Of a stretch of 64,000 bases of DNA, positions 12,649 through 21,706 are shown one piece after another (position 1 is the first letter of the stretch; every line of letters starts with the position of its first letter). The position numbers and the translations under genes are program-made. Where the stretch lies: assembly GCA_030704615.1 (NCBI GenBank), contig CM060731.1:13330001-13394000 (forward strand), given 5' to 3'. Below the pieces are notes generated by a model. That model saw only the letters and a program-made list of their open reading frames with translations. It was not told where the DNA came from and did not search any database. This stretch comes from Takakia lepidozioides. Its lineage: Eukaryota; Streptophyta; Takakiopsida; Takakiales; Takakiaceae.

Positions 12649-13670
12649 GGAAGATAATAGGAATAATGTAAGAACTTAATGCAAGCGCGTCAGGACGGTC
12701 CAACCCTGACACCCGTACAGCAGCCGGCTGGGCTCGGTCAATCCCTCCCCACCCCCGCCCTCATCCCATCGGCGTCGTCGCCCCCTGCGTCGTCATTCTG
12801 CGACACCAGTCCGCCGCTTCCAGCAGTCCGCCAGTTCCCTGTAACCCCGCCTCGGGTTCAACCATCACCCCCATGTAACCCTCTGTAACTCCGCCGAGTG
12901 TAACCCACATTACCATGTAACCCTTTGTAACCCATATAACCCCATGACCCTCTGTAACCCATGTAACCCTCTATAAACACCGCAGAGTGTCACCCCCACC
13001 CCTATGTAACCCTCACTACATGTAACCCTCTGTAACCCGTACCCTGTTATGTAACCCTCACTACCCCTCTGTAACAAACCCATGTAACCCTATGTAACCC
13101 TCTGTAACACCGCAGAGTGTCGCCCTCACCCCTTATGTAACCCTCACTCCATGTAACCCTCTGTAACCCATGTAACCCTCTGTGACCCTTTGTAACCCTC
13201 ACCACCATGTAACCCTCTGTAACACCGCAGAGTGTCACCCTCACCCCTATGTAACCCTCATTCCATGTAACCCTCTTTGACCCTCAACCCTCACCACCAT
13301 GTAACCCTCACTCCATGTAACCCTCTGTGACAATCCCTCACCAGGTGTAACCCTTACCCATGTAACCCTCTGTAACACCAGTGTCACCCTCGCCACCATG
13401 TAACCCTCGTAACCCTCACAAACCCTCTGTGGCTGTAACCTATGTAACCCTCTGTAACACCGTAGAGTGTCGTCCTCACCCCTTATGTAACCCTCTGTAA
13501 CCCATGTAACCCTCTGTGACCCTTTGTAACCCTCACCACCATGTAACCCTCTGTAACACCGCAGAGTGTCACCCTCACCCCTATGTAACCCTCACTCCAT
13601 GTAACCCTCTCTGACCCTCTGTAATCACCACCATGTAACCCTCAGTATCACCGCCTCGTGTACATCATAC
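12649..13670. repeat. Left terminal inverted repeat with TGTAACCC minisatellite
   Basis: The outer 250 bases or so are non-repetitive and GC-rich. From about 12880 the sequence becomes a degenerate array of TGTAACCC(TCT/CAT) units. Interspersed copies of a longer block, ACACCGCAGAGTGT followed by CACCCTCACCCC, give a higher-order period of roughly 100-250 bp. The inverted counterpart is at the right end. The array is about 0.8 kb here, much shorter than at the right end. Confidence 0.9.
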
Positions 13671-13709
13671 ACGTGTAAACTATCCGACGGCCGAATGGAG
13701 GTTTAAATA

Positions 13710-13730
13710 GAGGCCGAAACCCTAATTTGC
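13710..13730 (+). promoter_or_regulatory. TATA-like box and telobox next to left TIR
   Basis: TTTAAATA is followed within about 10 bases by AAACCCTAA, a telobox, just inside the left TIR array. In plants the telobox often sits near transcription starts. This may be a promoter for the plus-strand genes of the element, but the first convincing ATG is 1.2 kb further in, so the assignment is tentative. Confidence 0.3.
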
Positions 13731-13851
13731 TCTCTCCATCCGTTTCCAGATTCTTAGCTCGCTCGTTTTTTTGCTTTGGGGCATCAGCTTTCTGCAATTC
13801 CCATGGTGCCCAATCGGCTTCACACATCAATGCGAAAGATTTGTAGTTCAT

Positions 13852-14200
13852 TCAGTTCAGTATCGTCATCCCAGCAACATACAAGACAACGCTTTCCGCG
13901 CAACGATCCGTCAAATTATTACTACGGTTTTCTCTACGATTGATACGGTTGTCTCTATTCTTTTTCTTTCTCAATGTCATTCTTGTTGTTTTGTCACCGT
14001 CCCCGATGGCTATGGTATTCCTAAGATCCGCATTAGGAAAGGGTTTTGTTTCTTTCGGTCTAGCCATGCAAGCAGCCGCTCATTTGACGGGGTGCCCATT
14101 CACTCTCCTCTCGTGTATCTTTTGTTCACACACCAGCCGGGGCAGCCTACTCATCGCTTATGGATGCAATACGTATCGAATCATGCGTGTTTTGCAAGCA
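13852..14200 (-). pseudogene. Inverted, decayed copy of the zinc-finger exon
   Basis: Read on the minus strand, ACMARPKETKPFPNADLRN matches ACMARPKGTKPFPDAELKH of the plus-strand zinc-finger exon at 15.2 kb. Similarity extends a little upstream, but the first Cys pair is lost and a stop codon interrupts the frame just before the shared block. The copy lies between the left TIR and the main exon, in inverted orientation. It looks like a duplicated and degenerate exon, not an active gene. Confidence 0.65.
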
Positions 14201-14219
14201 CTGTCAACCGGTTACATGT

Positions 14220-14650
14220 CTGATGGTTTATATGACTACCTCACGTGTGGTATGGTTACACACAGGGGGTTACACGGTGTTTTCTTTCTCAACATGCTAG
14301 CTTGGTAGACGGTTTAGTAATGGAGGTTTAGATGGGTTGACATGTTTGATGGGTTACGTGGATGTTGCGCTCGCGGAGCCACATAGGCTAGGGTTACATG
14401 GGTGGGGCATTACATTGACCATGTTTACCTGGAGGTTGCATACTAATGGTTTGATATGACAGGGTTACATCGATGTTGTGTTCGGGAGTCACATAGACTA
14501 GGGGTACATGAGGTTGTGACGAAGGGTTACATCATATCTGGGTACCTGACGGAGGGTTACACTCGACGTGCCTGGCATTCGAGTAACGGCCGGTTTGTCG
14601 CGCTCACAAGTGTAGGGTTACGGGTTACACTCCGCTATTCCGGGTGACAC
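14220..14650 (+). repeat. Internal GGGTTACA-rich stretch
   Basis: GGGTTACA and close variants recur in this orientation (opposite to the left TIR array), mixed with less repetitive sequence. The stretch separates the inverted zinc-finger remnant from the main plus-strand exon. Confidence 0.7.
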
Positions 14651-14958
14651 CGGGATTGCAACTCATACACGTGTGAGTCAGTGCGGATATAATTGATTGC
14701 AAGCCGCCAGATTTTAATGAACCGCCGTCTTTCGCTTAACCGACGTGCCTTACGGGTGACATCTAGCTAGCTTCGTTCTTCGTTCTTTGATCATTGTTCA
14801 GTTTTCCCCTTCTCGCAGCCATTCATATTCTTCCTGCACTCCTTGCTGTGCGTGCTCCCTGTTGTGCGTTCTTCGGAATTCTCTTGGTCTTGGTCTTTTC
14901 TTGTCTTGTCTTTTCTTGCTTGCTCTTCTCTTCTCTTCTGTCAGCTTTTTCTTTTGTC

Positions 14959-15657
14959 ATGGCTGATTGTTATTTGTTCCCTGGAGAGGCTACTATTCCA
15001 TTTGATCACTTGAAAAGGGATGGCGAACGAGTTCGCTTTTGGTACACTGAGCATGAGCATGCTACAATGATCGCGTACTGCCACACCAGGTGTAGAGAGG
15101 CCAAGGTGGAGGGAGCAAAGGGCCGGCCTAAGTTCAAATGTCCTTATTGTGGGGCAGTAAAGGTAGATAAGAGCAGATTGAATCGGCATATTGTCGATGG
15201 AACGGCCGCATGTATGGCCAGACCGAAAGGAACAAAACCGTTTCCTGATGCGGAGCTCAAGCATGCCATGGCTGTTGAAAATGTGATGAATTCTGTTCCA
15301 GCTTCTTCTGTTGATGCATATCATGCATGGATTCTGCAAAATAGGGTGGCTTTGGGTGAGATTGCAGATCCTATTGAAGTGCCTGCTGTTGTACCTTCTT
15401 CGGCTATTTCTGCTACAGAGGTTCCATCTTCTAGTGCTCCTGCTGTTTCTGTCCCTGGTCCTTCTATTCGGCAGGTTTCTAACGAGAGAGACAAGCGGCG
15501 ATTGAGCCCGCCTACCTGTCCCTATTGCAAAGAAAATCAACATTGGAAACCGGGGAAACCGGAGCTCAAGGTTCATCTTGCGAAAGAGAACTCCAGGCTC
15601 AATCCTTCTGCTACCGCATGGCCTTATTCCTCAGTTCCCATTTCCGAATGTCAATGA
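14959..15657 (+). CDS. Zinc-finger exon of the MULE-borne Ulp1 gene
   Basis: Starts at ATG with MADCYLFPGEATIPFDHLK. The first finger lies near residues 60-90: CPYCGAVKVDKSRLNRH followed by a further Cys. After it comes a Ser/Pro/Val-rich linker of about 60 residues, and then a second CPYC cluster with a downstream His. The fingers resemble C2H2/BED-like DNA-binding units found at the front of transposon-borne Ulp1 proteins. Beyond residue 215 the frame ends. The next frame (about 15580-15785) looks coding (FRFPNVNEKG-like sequence, then LREARAQSMRQLQNQVGF), so a small indel near 15580 probably breaks this exon. The exon should splice over the TGTAACCC-rich intron to 16017. Confidence 0.6.
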   Translation: MADCYLFPGEATIPFDHLKRDGERVRFWYTEHEHATMIAYCHTRCREAKVEGAKGRPKFKCPYCGAVKVDKSRLNRHIVDGTAACMARPKGTKPFPDAELKHAMAVENVMNSVPASSVDAYHAWILQNRVALGEIADPIEVPAVVPSSAISATEVPSSSAPAVSVPGPSIRQVSNERDKRRLSPPTCPYCKENQHWKPGKPELKVHLAKENSRLNPSATAWPYSSVPISECQ

Positions 15658-15799
15658 GAAGGGGTTTTGCCGGCATTCCAAGAATTTGTTGCGCGAGGCG
15701 AGGGCGCAGTCCATGCGACAGCTGCAAAATCAAGTTGGGTTCTATCGACAGACAATCAAGTTGGATTCCCTGCCATTTCTCTGTTTTTCAAATTTTGGG

Positions 15800-16016
15800 C
15801 TGTTGTCTATCCATGTAACCCTTTGTGTTACCCCCCCTGTCTCTCCTGTGGCGTGTAACCCACCCACAGAGGACCCCTTTAAAAACCCCTATGGTGTGTA
15901 ACCCACCTCTGTGTAACCCCGTGTAGCCCATCTTGTTTGTAACCCATTTTCATGTGTAACCCCTCGTGCTGTAACCTTTTTCTCTGGTGTAACCCCTCAC
16001 GCTGTATTGCGCAGGG
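15800..16016 (+). repeat. Intron built of TGTAACCC units
   Basis: Between two plus-strand exons, this intron is mostly repeats of TGTAACCC with short spacers. It ends in the acceptor TTGCGCAG|GGAGTC at 16016/16017. The motif orientation matches the left TIR. Confidence 0.7.
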
Positions 16017-16850
16017 AGTCGATATCATCTTAGAAGCGATGATATGGACAGTGTTGTTGCTGCCCACAAGGCATTTACTGCCCAGCCGGATCATGGTCCG
16101 TTAATGATAGAGGAATTGAATCGGGTGAAGGAGTATTTAGAGAGCATTGGGCATCCTGACATGCCAAAGCAGAAAAAGAAAAAAGGTGGGAGACTTACAC
16201 GAGTCCATCGAGAGAGCCAAGCCTCACATGATGATGACACGATGGACGAACTAGCTGTTGGCAATACCGACCTTGACGATGCCAGAACTTCAAATCCTCT
16301 TGTCATCACTATTACTGTAGATGGAATCAAAGGTTTGGTTGTTCCACATCCGTTGGAATTCACTCGTGGTTTTGCCGAAGGATTGATCAGTCAAATGGAG
16401 AATCTCACCGGGGAGGGGGGGGAGGAGGCAGTCATGTCAGTTTCCCAAACGCATCCCAGGTTGGGGTTCACGACTGAACTTCTGGAAAGTGCTCTTACGG
16501 CCTCAAAGGTGAAGGACCTGGTCGATGAGTATTACGGCTTTAGTCTGATGTACTTTGCACAACCTGGTGACGGAATTGCGACCTTGGATTCTGAGCTCGA
16601 AGACTTAAGATCGAGTTTGAGTACAGAAGAGTGGGGTGACCGGTCAATTAAGATCAACGGAGCTATACAGTTTTGCAAGGCAAGCCGTCGTCGCGCCGCC
16701 CATCACTTTGCGATCCAACAGAGAGAATCGTTTATCCAGCTTTGGTGTTGTGGCCTCTTCAGCGAATCACCAAGAAATGGACTTCAATGCGCGTTTGGGC
16801 ATCCAGTATATGAGAGACCTTGGGTCTGTAGTGCCTTGGTATCTCTGTAA
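16017..16850 (+). CDS. Middle exon of MULE-borne Ulp1 gene, function unknown
   Basis: A long open frame follows the acceptor at 16016. It has a Lys-rich patch (KQKKKKGGR), an acidic stretch, and a region (EYYGFSLMYFAQPGDG) with normal globular composition. I do not recognise a domain. Near 16740 the coding look shifts to the +1 frame (FGVVASSANHQEMDFNARLG), which runs to a likely donor CTCT|GTAAGT at about 16848. One indel near 16730 is therefore suspected. It is probably the N-terminal or linker part of the protein ending in the Ulp1 domain. Confidence 0.45.
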   Translation, partial: SRYHLRSDDMDSVVAAHKAFTAQPDHGPLMIEELNRVKEYLESIGHPDMPKQKKKKGGRLTRVHRESQASHDDDTMDELAVGNTDLDDARTSNPLVITITVDGIKGLVVPHPLEFTRGFAEGLISQMENLTGEGGEEAVMSVSQTHPRLGFTTELLESALTASKVKDLVDEYYGFSLMYFAQPGDGIATLDSELEDLRSSLSTEEWGDRSIKINGAIQFCKASRRRAAHHFAIQQRESFIQLWCCGLFSESPRNGLQCAFGHPVYERPWVCSALVSL

Positions 16851-17320
16851 GTGTTTACTCCATCCACTGTCACCCCTCTCGTCGTGTAACCCCTTTGTGT
16901 GTAATCTTGTAATCATTGTAACCCTCGCTATGTGGAACCTTGTAACTCAGTGTAACCCTCGTTGTGTGTAACCCTGTAATCAGTGTAACCCTCGCTATGT
17001 GGAACCTTGTACTCAGTGTAACCCTCGCTGTGTGTAATGTAACCCTCGGAGTATGTAACCCTGTAATCAGTGTACCCCTAATGGTACCCCTCGCTGTGTT
17101 ACCCTAGATTTGTTACCCTCTCGTTGTGTAATCTCAGTAGTGTAACCCATGGTAGTGTAACCCATTGCAAACTACTGTCTCTAACAGGGTGGTGTAACCC
17201 ATATCGTGTAATCCGAACCACTGTCTTGTCCTAGTCAGTGTAACCCTTACATAGTGTAACCCTTGCACTTTCAAAAACCTCGTTCCACGACTAAAACCTT
17301 TGTCTTTTCCCCGATGCAGA
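16850..17320 (+). repeat. Intron built of TGTAACCC units
   Basis: A second plus-strand intron dominated by TGTAACCC and variants (CAGTGTAACCCTCG repeated several times). It ends at the acceptor GATGCAG|ATGAGTCC at about 17320. The motif orientation is the same as in the 15.8-16.0 kb intron. Confidence 0.7.
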
Positions 17321-19187
17321 TGAGTCCGAGCTCATGACCAATCAAGTCGCCAATGCGTTCAAAAACCTTTTTGAGGCTCAACGTGAGCTTCACGAAGTTG
17401 TGTATGGGGCCCCTCCACAATGCGATACAGGGGGCGGGGGCGCGCAGACGAGCGATGGGCCAATTTCCGCCCCGCAGAGCGACGATGTACATGACGAGGA
17501 CATCATTCCAAGTCAATCTGCCGTTGTATCTTTGTCGCAGGTTGGTGAATTGTACTCAACCCAGCTGCACTTAGGGGTGAACCTAGCAGACTTGACGCGG
17601 GATTTGCCCATGATTTCTGATACTGATACTGAAGATGATACATCAAGGTGGAACACCCAAGTGCGAACCTCTTTGTCCGCAGCCCCAGTCATTTCTTTTG
17701 AAGGTCTTAATCGAAGAATCGGGGACCCGCTTGACCCAGAGTCTGTGTATGACTTTGAATCTGGAGATGCTGGGTTGAACCCTCGATGCAGCAATGTAAG
17801 TATTTGTCAGGATCATGTGGTCAACCTCTCTCAGAATGACCCAGCCTTCGTGGGTCCCATTGATGCGCAGGGTGACTCTGCAAGGGGAGGATGCCCTGAA
17901 ACCGAGGGTTACACTGCACCTGAGGGTGACACTGTGCAGAGAGGAGCAGTGGGAGGTTACTGGGGTGACACTGTTCACTGGGGTGACACTGTTTACACTG
18001 CACGGGGTGTGGCTGACAATGTCGTGAGGGACATTGTCGTGGGTGACACACCATTGCCCGTGAACACTGCAACTTCCGTTGAGAGTGACATTGACATGGG
18101 TTACACTGATAGGGGTGACACCCCACAGCCAACCCACATGGTAGATGTCAGTGAGTGTAACACTGTCATGGATGACATTCCACTACCACTAGTCGTGGAA
18201 GGTGACACTCCTTTGCCACGGCCACTAGTCGCGACGGATGACGGTCTTCTGCTAGTCAACATGGTCTTGGAGGGTGCGGAGAAGGGCGACACAATCAAGG
18301 ATGGCATTGAGGAGGTTGATGCAAAGAAGAGTGACATCGACATGGGTGACACGGGGAAGGGTGTCACCGAGGAGGTTGTCAGTTGGAAAGGGTGACACAA
18401 AGCAGGGTCACACTGAGAAGCGTTTCACTGTGGAGAGTCACGAAGAGAAGGATGTTGCGGAGCATCTAGACACTGAGAAGAGTGACACTGCCAAGGTGAC
18501 ACACATAAGATTGTTACTCAGCAGAGTGACACTGGGAAGGAACCCGATGAGAAGGGTGACACTGCGAAGAGTGACACTGATAATGCGGCCAAAGAGAAGG
18601 GTGACACTGAGAAGGTAGCCGGAGAGAAGGGCGACACTGAGATGCGTGACTCTGAGGAGGTAGCTGAAGAGAAGGGTGACACTAAGAAGAGTGACACTGA
18701 GGAGGTAGCCGAAAGAAAGGGTGACATTGAGTGACACTGAGAATCGTGACACTGAGGAGGTAGCCGAAGAGAAGGGTGACACTAAGAAGCGTGACAAGGG
18801 GTTTGAACAGAAGGGTTACACTGACAGGGGTAGCACCGAGGAGGTGAGCTGTGACACTTCTGCCCTTGGTCAATCACCTCCCAGCACGTCTCAGACGAGG
18901 GAGTGCAGTCTTCAGCACTTGCAGCAAACTCAGAACAAGCACCTCTGGCTCAGAAATTCCCCCTACGGCGGCATTGTCAGGGTTGCAGAGAATCCCAGGA
19001 GGTCAAAACGGCCGCCTGCTCAAAGAAAGCGGTTGGCTGAACCCCCTAGCGCTGACAAAGAAGTATCTGTTCTTGTCGCACCCAAAAAACAGCGAACCAA
19101 ACCGAAAGGCAAAAGTGCAGGGGTCTCGGAGGTTGACGTTGTCCAGCAGCAAGAGGTCCTTGCCAAGCACTTGCGGGAGCGTTCGAG
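17321..19187 (+). CDS. Acidic GDT-repeat region of the MULE-borne gene, frame broken
   Basis: The exon opens with DESELMTNQVANAFKNLF and is acidic throughout. From about 17870 to 18830 the DNA is a degenerate repeat of GGTGACACTG, read in its main frame as EKGDTEK/GDTPLP-like protein repeats. The frame changes at about 18395 and 18515 and again at a stop near 18732 (GDIE-stop). After that, a frame with SDTENRDTEEVAEEKGD runs on into a basic, nuclear-localisation-like tail (APKKQRTKPKGK) and a donor TTCGAG|GTACCT at 19187. Each change falls inside the repeat, so repeat slippage or mis-assembly are both possible. The region is likely disordered. Confidence 0.5.
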
Positions 19188-19282
19188 GTACCTCATTGTA
19201 CTTTGATCCTCTCTGATTTTGAATATTGATTATAACTCTTGTATGATGCATCGTAATGTTCGTAATGTGCGGTTTGTTGCAG

Positions 19283-20303
19283 ACTAAAACAACGGTACTT
19301 GACAAAGTTCAGAATGGTGTCGGACCCTCCTGGGGCGCCCGAAGTGAAGTTTTATTATGGCGATGCCTTCCTGCTTCTAGTCCGTTACAGTTTTACTTGG
19401 AAGAGACAGATTTTGAGCCGATGTATAAAATAAGAGCAACTGTCACAGATGCATTGCTCTCGGGTTACAACAACTTCTGGAGGCCAAATTGTTTAAGGCT
19501 ATCGCACCTGAGTTTGTCATCTGTGCTCCTTTTCAATGGCATGTCATGCGTACCAATGGTAACGATCTGCAGACGCTATTCGGGTTGGTGCAAGAATGGT
19601 ACACTCAGGATGCCCGAGGGATGGTGTTCACAAAGAATCGAGATCTTGTGGACGTGGTTGTCATCCCTATTGTCTTCGAGTAAGTAATTTCAGCATTGAC
19701 TGAGCATGTTGGGTTACACTCCTCTATTCTAGACTGAGTTGCACTAGTGACTGCTGACTAGTTGTGTAACACCGTTTAGAGTTACAGTACAAGGGTTACA
19801 CTACTGGGTTACTTACACCACAATGGGTTTCATTGGAGATGTTTTTTTCTATTCTGACGTAACGGCTTTGTTTGTGTTGCAGTGATCACTGGAGTGTTGC
19901 TGTTTTAGAGCGCCGAGGTCGGATAGTACATTTGGACTCCCATAAAACCATTGCCCGACCCAAACTCATTGAAGGAATTTTGCGAAATTTTGCCATAGCG
20001 TTCTTTGATTTCATGCCTGGATCTGATGACTTCAGTTACGTCATGGAGAGGATGGAATGGTTTGAGGCCAGTGTCCCCCAACAACGGAGCTGTTGGGAGT
20101 GCGGCTATTATGCACTTTGTTTTGTGCAATTTTACTTGGAGTGGAAGTTCAATGTGAAAACCACAGAAGATCGAACCCGTCATAGGCGGGCGTTTACTGC
20201 AAGTTGGTTCAACGAGTCAACCATGATAGCTTCCCGTACTCATATGATTAGTTGGCTGTGTGACGAGATGGACAAAGACTTGGTCAGATGGCCAAAGAAA
20301 TAA
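19283..20303 (+). CDS. Ulp1-like C48 cysteine protease domain of the MULE
   Basis: Two exons, 19283-19679 and 19883-20303, join across a 203-bp intron (CTTCGA|GTAAGT ... TTGCAG|TGATCACTGG). Splicing gives VVVIPIVFDDHWSVAVLERR, the usual strand-plus-His segment of Ulp1. The catalytic His is in DHWSV, the Asp in VHLDSHK, the oxyanion Gln in VPQQRSC, and the nucleophile Cys in CWECGYYAL. The second exon is intact to its stop. The upstream part of the first exon shifts frame at least once (about 19370-19480), so the full domain is not open in this copy. C48 proteases remove SUMO or related modifiers. A role for it in a MULE is not established. Confidence 0.75.
19680..19882 (+). repeat. Ulp1 intron with GGGTTACA motifs
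   Basis: The intron separating the two Ulp1 exons contains GGGTTACACT, GGGTTACACTACTGGGTTAC and related units, now in the orientation opposite to the upstream introns. It is precisely bounded by GTAAGT and TTGCAG. Confidence 0.75.
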
Positions 20304-21530
20304 ATAGCGTCTCTTGATGCATTTTTGCTTCTATGTGGTTTGTTCGTAACACTTCACAGTTTGGGTTTCATGCAATGGGCTTACATGGGGTTACACCTTA
20401 TAAGGTTACATGAAGTGGAATCATAGACAAGTACTTGGGTACACCTTTGGGCCCTGGGGCAATGGGCTTACACTCTGTGGGTTCACACATAAGTGATGGG
20501 TTACACCATGCCGGGTCTCACAACGTGGGGTTACACTTATGGGTTACATACCTGGCTATGTCAGGGTCACGTTGCTGAAACAGTATACTTTCGTGGCATG
20601 TAACCCCACCTCGACTATGCGCATTTGTTTTTTTTTTTTTTTTTCGCACTGAAGTGTTTGTGCACTGAAGTTCTCAGATTTATACTACATGGGGTTACAT
20701 ACATGAGGGCTATGTACAATGGGTTACATACGATGGGGTCACAATAGTGTGGGGGTAACATCTGGTCGGGCTACATACTTCTTGGAGTTACAACACTCTG
20801 GGTTACACTCACTCAAGAGGGTTACACAGTTCTAAGTTACACTGTGCACAATGAAAGTGGGCAGGGTTGCCTATACAAGGCTACGTGTCGTGGGGATACA
20901 TAAGATGGGTGATGTAGCATCGGGTTTATAGCGTGCACCCCAAATTGTACAATGGGTTACATGCGATGGGGTGACATCAATGGGGGTTACATGTGGTCGG
21001 GATACATACTTCTTGGGGTTACACAACAACAAGTTACACTCCGGAGGGCTACACTGGTCCATAACATAGGTTGAACGGAATGATTATCTATCTCATGGAT
21101 TACACGTCCATGGGTTACACACAAATTGGGTTACACTAGAGGGGTTACACATACAGGGGCTAGTGTTGGTGACTAAAGGTGCTCGACTTCAACATCTTCC
21201 CACTCTGTATTGAAGGGTCATGTAACCCCGGCAGACTAACCCAGACCCTGTCACATTGTAGTCACATTGTTCTCAGAGTTACACCACTGACAGCAATATT
21301 CTATGGGGTTACATACTGGGTTACACTGTTGATAGTTACATTGCAGTTACACTTGGAGTTACACCACAATGAGTTACACTGAAGAGGTTCACACTCATCT
21401 GTGTTACACTGTGTGGAGTACCACAGATGCGTTACACTAAGTAGAGCTATGTTACGTTATGAAACCCCAGACAGTGTAACCCTGCGGTGTGTCACCCCGG
21501 CCCATGGGTGTCCCATTGAGTGGGTTACAT
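20304..21530 (+). repeat. Intergenic GGGTTACA array between the two MULE genes
   Basis: The space between the convergent genes is filled with GGGTTACA and GGGGTTACAC variants. A run of about 18 T interrupts it near 20628. Orientation flips to TGTAACCC close to 21475, near the 3' end of the minus-strand transposase. No ORF in the array looks coding. Confidence 0.75.
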
Positions 21531-21706
21531 AGGTTGAATGTGGATGGAATGGCAAAGTGAATAACAACCCATGAACAGACATGTACTTCATATTAAACTT
21601 GGTGATCACAAAGTAAGTGTCATTGCCAATGGACTCAATGGTCACTTACTACGGAACCGGTCTACAAAATCTACTTTCCTGGCAAGGGACATGTTGTTTT
21701 CCATCA

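Noticed and set aside
12880-13650. TGTAACCC array as a CRISPR-like or telomeric array
   Set aside because: Units are degenerate without regular unique spacers, the array lies inside a TIR with an inverted partner, and the context is eukaryotic.
14941-15576. 211-codon minus-strand ORF
   Set aside because: It mirrors the plus-strand zinc-finger exon and is Arg/Ser-rich in the way antisense frames are.
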